Origin: Deltaproteobacteria bacterium UBA6967
GTDB lineage: Bacteria > SAR324 > NAC60-12
Reading direction: 5' to 3'
Assembly: GCA_002450295.1 (NCBI GenBank)
Contig: DJYX01000210.1
Location: 1-19,304, forward strand
Length of the DNA stretch: 19,304 nucleotides
Within the stretch, counting starts at the first letter, position 1. Each line of letters opens with the position of its first letter. This document shows, piece after piece, positions 7,536 through 15,221 of the stretch. Below the pieces are notes generated by a model. That model was not told the DNA's origin, made no database searches, and was given only the letters and a program-made list of their open reading frames with translations. The translations under genes were made by a program, and so were the position numbers.

Positions 7536-7781
7536 GTGGTCAAAATCAGACTTGCTCGAGGTGGAGCCAAAAAAGCTCCATTTTACAGAATTGTTGTAGC
7601 TGATGTACGCTCTAGAAGAGATGGGCGTTTCATTGAAAGACTTGGTTCCTATAACCCCATGGTTCAAGAAAATCGCTTTAGTATTGATGCAGAACGAGCC
7701 AAATACTGGTTGTCTGTGGGAGCGAAGCCAACAGATCGTGTTCGGAAATTAATGAAGTTAGCTTCCATCGAAGGTGTCTGA
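7536..7781 (+). CDS. rpsP: 30S ribosomal protein S16
   Basis: This is a small-subunit protein needed for 30S assembly. The 81-residue sequence starts [26 protein letters not shown] and continues with [13 protein letters not shown], the canonical S16 pattern. It has the usual C-terminal [21 protein letters not shown]. The start is GTG, fixed by AGGAG 7 nt upstream and by conservation of the N-terminus. Its last eight bases overlap the start of rimM, which couples translation of a ribosomal protein to the factor that matures the same subunit. The KH-domain gene (khpA) that often sits between rpsP and rimM is absent. Confidence 0.97.
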   Translation: MVKIRLARGGAKKAPFYRIVVADVRSRRDGRFIERLGSYNPMVQENRFSIDAERAKYWLSVGAKPTDRVRKLMKLASIEGV

Positions 7782-8313
7782 GAAGAAGGAAATTGATTAC
7801 CCAGATCTCACCTGGCTAGGAACGATTATCGGACCTCACGGTGTGCAGGGAGAACTTAAAGTTTATCCATTGACTGATGATCCAGATTTCTACTGCAAAT
7901 CCCTCAAATCTTTCTTAAGAGAACAGGCCAATGGGTTTGAGACGATAAACATACAGAGTCTCAAAATTCATAAGGGTATTTGGATTCTCAAATGTAAGGA
8001 ATGTGGGGATCGAAATATCGCTAAAAGTTGGAAAAAATTGAGGTTGCTGGTCAATGATAAAGATCTTCGACCGCTGGGTGATGATGAAGTGTTCTTGCAC
8101 CAGATAAAAGGTGCCATCGTTGTTGATTCACTAGAGAAATTACTGGGCGAGGTTGTCGAAATTATTGAAACTGGCGCTGGATACGTTTACACGGTTCAAC
8201 AACCTAATGGAGAAGAATTTCTGGTTCCTTCCTCAGGAAACATTGTTAAGTTTTTTGATAGTCAGAACAAAAAGTTGGTCATTGATCCAATTCCAGGGTT
8301 AATGGAGTCGTGA
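7774..8313 (+). CDS. rimM: 16S rRNA processing factor RimM
   Basis: RimM binds S19 and assists maturation of the 30S head domain. Residues 15-30 have the family motif [16 protein letters not shown], which begins the N-terminal beta barrel. Residues from about 105 form the PRC-barrel domain, including [17 protein letters not shown] and [15 protein letters not shown], and end in DPIPGLME. At 179 residues it has normal length. It begins with GTG inside the last codons of rpsP (8-bp overlap). There is no strong Shine-Dalgarno sequence and no alternative start nearby, so reinitiation after rpsP is the likely mode of translation. Its TGA stop overlaps the GTG of trmD. Confidence 0.93.
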   Translation: MSEKKEIDYPDLTWLGTIIGPHGVQGELKVYPLTDDPDFYCKSLKSFLREQANGFETINIQSLKIHKGIWILKCKECGDRNIAKSWKKLRLLVNDKDLRPLGDDEVFLHQIKGAIVVDSLEKLLGEVVEIIETGAGYVYTVQQPNGEEFLVPSSGNIVKFFDSQNKKLVIDPIPGLMES

Positions 8314-9053
8314 AAAACCCTCTGACTTTTGACATCATCACTTTGTTTCCTGATCTATTCTCTTCGTTCTTGAATGAGAGTTTGATTGGAAAGGGAATAT
8401 TCAAAGGAGAACTGGAGATTAAACTCACTAATTTGCGAGAATTTGGAATTGGTAAGCACCGACAGGTTGATGATGAACCATACGGGGGTGGACCAGGAAT
8501 GCTTCTTCGCCCTGAGCCGGTTGTTCAGGCGCTTGAAGACAGAAAATCATTCTATGAAAACCAAGATCGGAAAGTTCGTTCTATACTGCTAACTCCTCAG
8601 GGCAATCCCTTCCAGCAAAAGAAAGCAGAAGAACTGAGTGCCTGTAATGAATGTATACTTTTTATTTGTGGGCGTTACGAAGGCTTTGATGAAAGAATCA
8701 GAGATTATGTGGATGAAGAAATTTCGGGAGGAGATTTCATTTGCCTTGGGGGGGAAGTCATCGCAATGGTCTTAATTGAAGCCATCAGCCGTTTGAGAGG
8801 AAATATTCTGGGGAATCAAGAATCAGCTGAACAAGAAACGTTTAGCCATAATGGAATTCTCGAATATCCCCAGTATACGAGACCTTTAGAATTTAGAGGG
8901 CAGCGTGTCCCAGAAGTACTTCTTTCTGGCCACCACGCCCGAATATTGGAGTGGCGCAGTCAGCAAGCTCGGCAACGTACCTTGCAGCGTCGTCCTGACT
9001 TACTAACTGAAAAACACAAAGGCAAAGATGCCAGACTTGATGAAAGTAGTTGA
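8310..9053 (+). CDS. trmD: tRNA (guanine-N1-)-methyltransferase TrmD
   Basis: TrmD methylates G37 of tRNAs using S-adenosylmethionine and prevents +1 frameshifting. The 247-residue protein shows the SPOUT/trefoil-knot layout: [11 protein letters not shown] (7-17), [17 protein letters not shown] (50-66), [20 protein letters not shown] (120-130), [16 protein letters not shown] (147-161) and the C-terminal [21 protein letters not shown]. The residue aligned with the catalytic Asp169 of E. coli appears to be Glu176 (context EQETF). The GTG start overlaps the rimM stop in GTGA, with GGAG a few bases before it. Its 3' end overlaps rplS by 26 bp. Confidence 0.95.
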   Translation: MKNPLTFDIITLFPDLFSSFLNESLIGKGIFKGELEIKLTNLREFGIGKHRQVDDEPYGGGPGMLLRPEPVVQALEDRKSFYENQDRKVRSILLTPQGNPFQQKKAEELSACNECILFICGRYEGFDERIRDYVDEEISGGDFICLGGEVIAMVLIEAISRLRGNILGNQESAEQETFSHNGILEYPQYTRPLEFRGQRVPEVLLSGHHARILEWRSQQARQRTLQRRPDLLTEKHKGKDARLDESS

Positions 9054-9396
9054 ACAAAGTCAGCTACGTGACGATATCCCTGCCTTTCGGGTAGGATGCA
9101 CAGTTCGAGTGAATTACAGAATTAGTGAAGGCAACAAAGAGCGTATCCAAGCATACGAGGGTGTTGTCATTCGCAAGCACCTTGGAGACAAGAACAGTAA
9201 GGCTACATTCACTGTTCGAAAAATGACTCAAGGACATGGTGTCGAGAGGATTTTCCCAATACACTCTCCAAGAATTGAGAGTGTTCAAATCCTCAAACAT
9301 GGACATGTGAGGAGAGCAAAACTTTACTACCTGAGAGAGCGTCGAGGTAAGGCCGCACGTATCCGTGAAAAGATCAGTGCCCGCAGCAGGTCTTGA
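9028..9396 (+). CDS. rplS: 50S ribosomal protein L19
   Basis: This large-subunit protein sits at the 30S-50S interface. The 122 residues match the L19 pattern throughout: [55 protein letters not shown] and [17 protein letters not shown] prefer ATG 9028 because AAAGG lies upstream. An in-frame ATG at 9040 has no ribosome site, although it too would give an acceptable N-terminus. The gene starts inside trmD, and its own end may overlap rnhB. The codons for the HSPRIESV region contain an 8-bp inverted repeat (9261-9284). Confidence 0.95.
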   Translation: MPDLMKVVEQSQLRDDIPAFRVGCTVRVNYRISEGNKERIQAYEGVVIRKHLGDKNSKATFTVRKMTQGHGVERIFPIHSPRIESVQILKHGHVRRAKLYYLRERRGKAARIREKISARSRS

Positions 9397-9973
9397 TATT
9401 GAGGTGGCACTTTGGAATCAGGGCTATCATCGAGTTGTGGGTGTCGATGAAGCAGGCAGGGGTCCCCTTGCGGGACCTGTAGTCGTTGCTGGTGTGATTT
9501 TGAATCCGAACACGGCAGATTCTTTAGACGTTGATGATTCAAAAAAGTTGAGTGAATCACGTCGCGAAGCCCTATTTGAAGCGATTATCTCAGGATCAAT
9601 TGGTCATCAAATCGAAGTTCTTGGAAACATTGAAATTGATGAATTAAATATCTTGAATGCTACGTTAAAAGGGATGCAACAAGCAGTAGAAGCCTTGAAG
9701 CCAGTCCCCGATTACGTCCTGATTGACGGGAACAGATTGCCTAAGCTAACGCTCCCTGCTCAAGCCATTGTAAAAGGAGATCAAAAGAGTAAATCGATTG
9801 CAGCAGCTTCAATCTTGGCAAAAGTGACTCGCGATAAGATTATGCAAGGGTATGATGAAGAATTTCCAAAGTGGGAATTTTCAAAGCACAAAGGCTACCC
9901 CACTAAACGTCACAAGGAACTGTTGCAGCAGTATGGTCCCACCCCAATTCATAGAAAAACATTTCGCTGGTGA
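9365..9973 (+). CDS. rnhB: Ribonuclease HII
   Basis: RNase HII cleaves the RNA strand of RNA-DNA hybrids and nicks at single ribonucleotides misincorporated in DNA. The type 2 RNase H signature [17 protein letters not shown] supplies Asp28 and Glu29. The other two metal ligands are Asp121 (LIDGNRLP) and Asp157 ([12 protein letters not shown]). The C-terminus has the conserved [12 protein letters not shown] block. The start is uncertain. GTG 9365 gives 202 residues and a 32-bp overlap with rplS, while GTG 9377 or 9404 would shorten the N-terminus without touching the catalytic core. None has a convincing Shine-Dalgarno sequence, so coupling to rplS is likely. yraN follows 3 nt downstream, a common pairing. 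Confidence 0.93.
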   Translation: MKRSVPAAGLDIEVALWNQGYHRVVGVDEAGRGPLAGPVVVAGVILNPNTADSLDVDDSKKLSESRREALFEAIISGSIGHQIEVLGNIEIDELNILNATLKGMQQAVEALKPVPDYVLIDGNRLPKLTLPAQAIVKGDQKSKSIAAASILAKVTRDKIMQGYDEEFPKWEFSKHKGYPTKRHKELLQQYGPTPIHRKTFRW

Positions 9974-9976
9974 AGG

Positions 9977-10333
9977 ATGTCTGCCAGAAAGAAATTGGGG
10001 ATTGATGGAGAGAATTTGGCTGCGAAATATTTGGAGAGCCTTGTGTATAGTATTCTAGAGCGAGACTTCAGACACCGTCTCGGTGAAATTGATATTGTAG
10101 CTGAGTTCAAAGACCATCTTGTAATTTGCGAAGTAAAATCTCGATCTAGCGGTAATATTGATCCATCTCTTTCGGTTACTCTAGCAAAGCGCACCAAACT
10201 CAGAAAACTTTATGAGGTGTTCATTACTCAGCACCCAAGTAAGCTGAGAATGCAGCCTCGCTTCGACGTGATTTCGATTATTTTTCAACAAAACGATGCT
10301 CCGGAGTTGGAGCATATTCCAAATGCCTTCTGA
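9977..10333 (+). CDS. yraN: YraN/UPF0102 nuclease-fold protein
   Basis: This is a small protein of the UPF0102 family, with a predicted PD-(D/E)XK nuclease fold related to Holliday-junction resolvases; its biochemical role is not established. The 118 residues contain the N-terminal GIDGENLAAKYLE helix, the metal-site pattern GEIDIVA (36-42) and the VICEVKSRSS strand (49-58). Glu37/Asp39, Glu52 and Lys54 are the expected active-site residues. The C-terminal FDVISI strand is also present. It starts 3 nt after rnhB with GGTGA almost touching the ATG, so its translation is probably coupled to rnhB. Confidence 0.9.
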   Translation: MSARKKLGIDGENLAAKYLESLVYSILERDFRHRLGEIDIVAEFKDHLVICEVKSRSSGNIDPSLSVTLAKRTKLRKLYEVFITQHPSKLRMQPRFDVISIIFQQNDAPELEHIPNAF

Positions 10334-10342
10334 AGGAGAAAA

Positions 10343-10612
10343 ATGGCACACCATAAATCTGCACTCAAGCGCATCCGTCAGACGATTAAGCGCACAGCAA
10401 GAAATCGATCTGAACGCTCATCCTTGAGAACTTCAGTGAAAAAATATCGAGAAGTTTTGGCTGGAGTTGATAAGGCTTTAGCTGCAGGGGAGTATCCAGA
10501 AATTCAGAAGAGAATTGATAAAGCGGTAACAAAAGGTATTTTGCATGCGCGAACTGCAGCACGCTACAAATCACGCCTTTCCTCAGCGCTAAATAAGGTT
10601 TCAGAATCTTGA
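10343..10612 (+). CDS. rpsT: 30S ribosomal protein S20
   Basis: S20 is an early-binding 16S rRNA protein. The 89-residue, Lys/Arg-rich, all-helical sequence starts MAHHKSALKRIRQTIKRTARNR and ends with the usual ARTAARYKSRLSSALNK helix. AAGGAG lies 4-5 nt before the ATG. It is the last gene of the translation cluster, 9 nt after yraN. No terminator hairpin is visible after it. Instead its TGA stop lies inside a perfect -35 hexamer for the sdh operon, so readthrough into sdh is possible. Confidence 0.96.
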   Translation: MAHHKSALKRIRQTIKRTARNRSERSSLRTSVKKYREVLAGVDKALAAGEYPEIQKRIDKAVTKGILHARTAARYKSRLSSALNKVSES

Positions 10613-10638
10613 CATCTGGAGACGTGATCGACTAGATT
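10609..10638 (+). promoter_or_regulatory. Candidate sdh operon promoter over the rpsT stop
   Basis: TTGACA (10609-10614), a perfect -35 box, contains the rpsT stop codon. It is followed after 18 bp by TAGATT (10633-10638), four of six matches to the -10 consensus. A start near 10645 would leave a leader of about 75 nt before sdhC. This is an eye match; no operator is apparent. Confidence 0.4.
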
Positions 10639-10721
10639 ATGCCTTCTGCTCAACTGACTTAAAGTGTGACCGGAGAGACTCACTGTTCTAACCTGCGATT
10701 TATTCCTGAGGAAAGGTCTAG

Positions 10722-11339
10722 ATGAACTCCCATTTCTTTGCCCGCCGTGTTCATAGTCTTACAGGTATTATCCCAGTTGGTCTCTTTTTAGTATACCATC
10801 TCTACACCCAACTTTACCTTCATCAAGGGGCTGAGAAATATAACGAGCATACAAATGCATTCTACGATAGCCCTCTAGCAATCTGGCTACTGATCATCTT
10901 CGTTTACATACCTCTTTTCTATCATTCGATTTTAGGGGCAAAACTCTCCATTGAGGCAACCCCACAGCCTTCCTATCACTATTTCTCACATCTTCTGTAC
11001 TGGCTTCAGCGAATTAGTGGTATCGGAGTTCTGTTATTTATTTTCGCGCATCTATATAATACTAAGGTGATGCCACTGATGACGGATACTTACGGCCAAC
11101 ACTTCGAACACTTGGCCGAGGGATTTGCCTCTGCAGAAACAGGTTGGCTCACAAAAAGTGTTTATTTGCTTGGGATTTTGGGTGCAACCTTTCACTTTGC
11201 AAATGGTATTAACACATTCTGTATGACTTGGGGCCTTGCTCTGACACCCAGAGCACAGTTGAGAGTAAGGGTTTTGAGCATCATCGTTTTTGTTCTCCTG
11301 ACAGCAGTAGCATTGTACTCAATGTCAGCGATTTGGTAG
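10722..11339 (+). CDS. sdhC: Succinate dehydrogenase cytochrome b556 subunit, di-heme type B
   Basis: This is the membrane anchor of a succinate:quinone oxidoreductase. The 205-residue protein has five membrane helices and the Bacillus-type opening FFARRVHSLTGIIPVGLFLVYHL. Four well-placed histidines, His26, His68, His110 and His158, match the four axial ligands of the two b hemes in type B enzymes. A single five-helix anchor with two hemes usually goes with menaquinone, so the complex may work as succinate:menaquinone or fumarate reductase; the direction cannot be read from sequence. GGAAAGG precedes the ATG. sdhA follows after 68 bp. Confidence 0.9.
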   Translation: MNSHFFARRVHSLTGIIPVGLFLVYHLYTQLYLHQGAEKYNEHTNAFYDSPLAIWLLIIFVYIPLFYHSILGAKLSIEATPQPSYHYFSHLLYWLQRISGIGVLLFIFAHLYNTKVMPLMTDTYGQHFEHLAEGFASAETGWLTKSVYLLGILGATFHFANGINTFCMTWGLALTPRAQLRVRVLSIIVFVLLTAVALYSMSAIW

Positions 11340-11407
11340 AATCTCCAATAATAAGTTTTCAAGAATCACCGCCTTAATTCATCCAATTAAAGAATGGAGA
11401 AAAATCC

Positions 11408-13342
11408 ATGACTAAGCAGAGAGCCATTGTTGTAGGAGGGGGTCTTGCTGGATTGGCCGCAACCATGAAAATTGCGGAGCAGGGAATGTCAGTGCTGCTG
11501 GTTTCATTCCTTCCGGTGAAACGATCCCACTCGGTTTGTGCGCAAGGTGGAATCAACGGGGCGGTAAACATTAAAGGAGAAGGAGATTCTCCGGAGATAC
11601 ATTTCTACGATACCGTCAAGGGAGGGGACTTTTTGGGGCATCAACCTTTGTGCAAGGATATGTGCTATCATGCCCCCTTCATCATTTATTTGCTGGACCG
11701 CATGGGGGTTCCATTCAATCGAACCCCTGAAGGCAACCTAGACTTTCGCAGATTTGGAGGCACCCTACACCATCGGACTGCTTTCTCTGGGGCCACGACG
11801 GGCCAACAGCTACTCTATGCATTAGATGAACAGGTTCGAAGATACGAAGTTGAAGGCTTGGTCGAAAAGATAGAATGGCATGAATATCTTGGGGCTGTAC
11901 AAGACGATGATGGAAAATGTGTCGGGGCCGTAATCCAAAATCTAAGAACTGGTGATATCCGAGCGGAGAGAGGTGATGCGGTCATCTTGGCCACAGGAGG
12001 ACCTGGGGTCGTTTATGGTCGTTCTACGAATTCTGTGGTTTGTACTGGAACTGCAACAACCTCAGCTTATTTACAGGGTGCTAAGTTTGGAAATGGTGAA
12101 TTTATTCAAATCCACCCAACTGCGGTACCTGGTCGAGACAAACTGCGCTTAATGAGTGAATCTGCAAGAGGTGAGGGCGGTAGAGTTTGGGTTCCTAGAA
12201 AGGCAAATGATCAGAGAGATCCAAAAGAGATTCCAGCGGAAGAGCGATTATATTTTCTTGAAGAGAAATACCCCAGATTTGGGAATTTGGTCCCAAGAGA
12301 TGTTGGTGCGAGAGAAATCTACGATATTTGTGTAAATCAAGGTCTGGGTGTGCATGGAGATATGAAGGTCTATTTAGACCTGACTCATCATTCACGTGAA
12401 TTCCTGGACAGAAGGCTTGGAGGAATCCTTGAAATTTATGAAAAATTTACTGGGGTAGATCCTCGTGAGGAGCCAATGGAAATCTTCCCAGCGGTTCATT
12501 ATTCGATGGGAGGAATTTGGACTGATTACACAAGGACAGCCGACGGTTTTATTGATCACCAGTCTCCACGCAACCAAATGACCTCGATCGAGGGACTATA
12601 TGCTGCTGGAGAAGCTGATTATCAGTACCATGGGGCCAACCGACTTGGGGCAAATTCGCTATTAAGCTGTATCTACACGGGCTTGATGATGGGACCAGGA
12701 GTCGTGAATTACATCAAGAATCAAAAAGAATCTGCCACTGACCTTCCGTCTTCTTTGTTTGATAAGGCACAACAACAATGGCAAGAAAAGTTTACTGGCA
12801 TCAAGCAAATGAAGGGTAAGGAAAACCCATACAAGCTCCATGCGGAATTATCAGAAACGATGATGTCAAATGTCCTCATAGTTCGCGACAATGCCAGACT
12901 TGCAGCAACCGTTGAAAAAATTGAAGAATACGATGAACGCTGGAAAGATGTTGAATGTGTGGACACGAGTGACTGGACCAATCCAGTACCAAGCTTTGTA
13001 AATCAACTTTACAACATGATACAGCTGTCAAAGGTAATTGCCAAAGGTGCGCTGCTCCGTGACGAGTTCAGGGGAGCCCACTATAAACCTGAATTTGAAA
13101 TCAAGCAGCCTAGTGATTTTAAGCCAGAAAGTTTCCTTGAGTATACCAAGTTGAAGGCGGAGGGAGGCCTCAAACAAGATTCTTTCAAGCCGGATCACCT
13201 AGAATATATGCGGCTTTACGGGGAATCGAACGAGAAATGGCTGAAAAGTTCGATTGCGACTTTCAATGGAAAAGGCCCTGATATCAGTTATGAAGCTGTA
13301 GATACCTCACTGATTCAACCACGTCCACGCAAGTACGACTGA
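11408..13342 (+). CDS. sdhA: Succinate dehydrogenase/fumarate reductase flavoprotein
   Basis: This is the catalytic FAD subunit, oxidising succinate to fumarate (or the reverse) on the cytoplasmic side. The 644 residues include the FAD-binding GGGLAGLA (10-17) and His41 in SHSVCAQGG, expected to carry covalent FAD. HHRTAFSGATTGQ (121-133) and HPTA (236-239) follow. Arg297 in NLVPRD is the likely catalytic acid/base (E. coli Arg286). His364 in HYSMGG and Arg412 in NRLGANS complete the dicarboxylate site. The C-terminal domain carries the extra residues typical of type B enzymes. GGAG lies about 9 nt before the ATG. sdhB starts 13 nt after the stop. Confidence 0.96.
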   Translation: MTKQRAIVVGGGLAGLAATMKIAEQGMSVLLVSFLPVKRSHSVCAQGGINGAVNIKGEGDSPEIHFYDTVKGGDFLGHQPLCKDMCYHAPFIIYLLDRMGVPFNRTPEGNLDFRRFGGTLHHRTAFSGATTGQQLLYALDEQVRRYEVEGLVEKIEWHEYLGAVQDDDGKCVGAVIQNLRTGDIRAERGDAVILATGGPGVVYGRSTNSVVCTGTATTSAYLQGAKFGNGEFIQIHPTAVPGRDKLRLMSESARGEGGRVWVPRKANDQRDPKEIPAEERLYFLEEKYPRFGNLVPRDVGAREIYDICVNQGLGVHGDMKVYLDLTHHSREFLDRRLGGILEIYEKFTGVDPREEPMEIFPAVHYSMGGIWTDYTRTADGFIDHQSPRNQMTSIEGLYAAGEADYQYHGANRLGANSLLSCIYTGLMMGPGVVNYIKNQKESATDLPSSLFDKAQQQWQEKFTGIKQMKGKENPYKLHAELSETMMSNVLIVRDNARLAATVEKIEEYDERWKDVECVDTSDWTNPVPSFVNQLYNMIQLSKVIAKGALLRDEFRGAHYKPEFEIKQPSDFKPESFLEYTKLKAEGGLKQDSFKPDHLEYMRLYGESNEKWLKSSIATFNGKGPDISYEAVDTSLIQPRPRKYD

Positions 13343-13355
13343 ACTAGGGAGCGAA

Positions 13356-14105
13356 ATGTCAAACAAGACAATTACCTTTAAAATCCTCCGGCAAGACGGG
13401 CCTAACCAGCCATCTTACTGGGAGACCTTCGTGATACCTTACCTGCCAAATTCGAACGTCATTTCCTGCTTGATGGATATTCAAAAGAATCCAATCAATT
13501 CAGAAGGAAAAAAAGTACGTCCGGTCGTTTGGGAGTGCAATTGCCTGGAAGAAGTATGCGGAACCTGCACCATGGTGATCAATGGTAAGACTCGCCAGTC
13601 TTGTAGTGCATTGATCGATAAACTGATGCAACCAATTACTTTGCAGCCTCTGAGCAAGTTCCCCGTTGTCAGGGATCTAGCCGTAGACCGCTCTCGGATG
13701 TTCGAAGCACTGAAGAGAGTGAAAGCTTGGGTTCCAATGGATGGTTACCATGATCTTGGGCCTGGAGATAAGATTCTGCCAGATCATCAGGGAGTCGCTT
13801 ACAAACTTTCAGAGTGCATGACCTGTGGCTGCTGCGTTGAAGCATGTCCTCAGTACAGCCGTGATAACAATTTCTTGGGAGCCGCAGCGATCAGTCAAGC
13901 ACGTCTATTCAATATGCATCCCACAGGAAAATTAATCGCCAATGAGCGACTAGACTCCTTGATGGACGATGGTGGAATTGCCGCGTGTGGCAATGCGCAG
14001 AACTGTGTGGAGGTGTGTCCAAAATCCATCCCCTTGACGGAAAGCATAGCTGAAATGGGCCGTCAATCCTCAAAAAGATTCTGGAAAACTCTCTTCCAAA
14101 TTTGA
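13356..14105 (+). CDS. sdhB: Succinate dehydrogenase iron-sulfur subunit
   Basis: This subunit passes electrons from FAD to the heme/quinone anchor through three clusters. The [2Fe-2S] ligands are Cys63, Cys68, Cys71 and Cys83 (NCLEEVCGTC and the later QSC). The [4Fe-4S] ligands are Cys154, Cys157, Cys160 and Cys221. The [3Fe-4S] ligands are Cys164, Cys211 and Cys217, spaced as in E. coli SdhB. The block PLSKFPVVRDLAVDRSRMF is close in style to Bacillus SdhB. At 249 residues it is of usual size. GGGAG lies before the ATG. A terminator-like hairpin follows 10 nt after the stop, closing the sdhCAB operon. Confidence 0.96.
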   Translation: MSNKTITFKILRQDGPNQPSYWETFVIPYLPNSNVISCLMDIQKNPINSEGKKVRPVVWECNCLEEVCGTCTMVINGKTRQSCSALIDKLMQPITLQPLSKFPVVRDLAVDRSRMFEALKRVKAWVPMDGYHDLGPGDKILPDHQGVAYKLSECMTCGCCVEACPQYSRDNNFLGAAAISQARLFNMHPTGKLIANERLDSLMDDGGIAACGNAQNCVEVCPKSIPLTESIAEMGRQSSKRFWKTLFQI

Positions 14106-14114
14106 ATCTAGCCA

Positions 14115-14143
14115 ACCCTCTTGTGCAAAGCAAGAGGGTGTTT
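14115..14143 (+). terminator. Hairpin terminator after sdhB
   Basis: A perfect 9-bp stem (ACCCTCTTG / CAAGAGGGT, loop of 7) lies 10 nt after the sdhB stop and is followed by GTTTCC. The T run is short, so it may be a modest intrinsic terminator. It lies between convergent sdhB and kdsA and could serve either side, but the kdsA side lacks any T run. Confidence 0.6.
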
Positions 14144-14156
14144 CCTCCCTCAAAGA

Positions 14157-15005
14157 TTACTCCACTTCGATTGGTGGCAGGCTTTTAGCCAACTCATCTT
14201 GCTTCTTAAGCTGCATCAATAAAGTTTCCAATTTGCCCAAAGGCCAAGCACTGGGTCCATCGCATTTTGCTTCAGATGGATTTGGGTGAGCTTCCAGAAA
14301 GATTCCTGCAATGCCAGTGGCTAATCCCGAGAGGGCCAATTCGCGGAGTTGTTGTCGCCGACCACCAGCAGCAGAGCCTTGTCCACCAGGAATCTGTACT
14401 GCATGAGTTACGTCAAAAATTACAGGTGCGCCTAGCTTTTTCATCAAGCCAAAGCCCAACATGTCGACAATTAAATTATTGTATCCGAACATTGTCCCAC
14501 GTTCACATAGCATAATTTGGCTATTCCCAGCACTCTCAAACTTCTGAAGGATATTGTCCATTTCAGAAGGAGAAAGGAATTGTGCTTTCTTGATATTGAT
14601 AGCTTTCTGAGTCTTTGCGAGAGCTATGACCAGGTCTGTTTGTCTCGATAAAAAGGCAGGCAGTTGGAGAATATCTACCACGGAGGCAACAGCACTTGCT
14701 TGATGAGGCTCATGTACGTCTGTAATTACGGGTACATTGAAAGCCTGACGGACTTCCTCCAGCCATTTCAATCCTTCATCAATTCCAGGCCCACGAAATG
14801 AGTGAACTGAGGAGCGATTCGCTTTATCGAAGGACGCCTTGAATAAATAAGGAATCGAGAGCTTTTCTGTTAAATTACAAAAGGTCTCTGCTGTTCTAAG
14901 CGTTAGCTCCCGACTCTCCAACACATTCATGCCCCCAATTAAAACGAAGGGAAGATGGTTTCCAATTTCAATTCCAGTAGATAACGAAATAGTACTAAGC
15001 GGCAT
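14157..15005 (-). CDS. kdsA: 3-deoxy-8-phosphooctulonate synthase (Kdo-8-P synthase)
   Basis: KdsA condenses phosphoenolpyruvate with arabinose-5-phosphate to Kdo-8-phosphate, the committed step to the inner-core sugar of LPS. The 282 residues follow E. coli KdsA closely: [12 protein letters not shown] (24-35), [59 protein letters not shown] and the C-terminal [19 protein letters not shown]. Asn27 replaces the metal-binding Cys of class II enzymes, so this should be the metal-independent class. There is no strong Shine-Dalgarno sequence before the ATG. It stands alone, divergent from the ATPase gene and convergent with sdhB; no other kds or lpx gene is adjacent. Confidence 0.95.
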   Translation of the reverse strand: MPLSTISLSTGIEIGNHLPFVLIGGMNVLESRELTLRTAETFCNLTEKLSIPYLFKASFDKANRSSVHSFRGPGIDEGLKWLEEVRQAFNVPVITDVHEPHQASAVASVVDILQLPAFLSRQTDLVIALAKTQKAINIKKAQFLSPSEMDNILQKFESAGNSQIMLCERGTMFGYNNLIVDMLGFGLMKKLGAPVIFDVTHAVQIPGGQGSAAGGRRQQLRELALSGLATGIAGIFLEAHPNPSEAKCDGPSAWPLGKLETLLMQLKKQDELAKSLPPIEVE

Positions 15006-15038
15006 AATTTGATTTGGTAGAATGTAAACTTCTAATTT

Positions 15039-15069
15039 AGTATAATCAGATTAAATTAATTTTTATCAA
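15039..15069 (-). promoter_or_regulatory. Candidate kdsA promoter
   Basis: On the minus strand TTGATA (15064-15069) and TATACT (15039-15044) each match sigma70 consensus at five of six positions, but the 19-bp spacer is long. A start near 15032 would give a short leader for kdsA. The surrounding 15006-15221 intergenic stretch is very AT-rich and serves two divergent genes. Confidence 0.3.
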
Positions 15070-15135
15070 TGAAATGAATTATTTGTCACATATTTTTCAC
15101 ATGAGTAATCTATGGAAGAAAAGGATAGAAATAGC

Positions 15136-15163
15136 TTTACGAAGGGAAAAAATCTGCTAGCAT
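15136..15163 (+). promoter_or_regulatory. Candidate extended -10 promoter for the Ca2+ ATPase
   Basis: TTTACG (15136-15141) precedes, after 16 bp, TAGCAT (15158-15163) with a TG dinucleotide one base upstream, as in extended -10 promoters. It would start transcription about 50 nt before the ATG. Each hexamer matches consensus at four of six positions, so support is modest. Other TA-rich hexamers in the region, such as TATAAT at 15041, lack a -35. Confidence 0.28.
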
Positions 15164-15221
15164 CCATAATGTCAAAATATTTTAACAAAGTAATGAATCA
15201 AGGTTTTAGAAAGGAGTTTAG

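Noticed and set aside
9327..9560. A 77-codon minus-strand frame across the rplS/rnhB junction
   Set aside because: It overlaps two well-conserved plus-strand genes, and its translation has no recognisable domain.
15101..15160. A 19-residue Lys/Arg-rich mini-ORF upstream of the ATPase gene, a possible leader peptide
   Set aside because: It has no Shine-Dalgarno sequence, and it would lie upstream of the best candidate transcription start. No attenuator hairpin follows.
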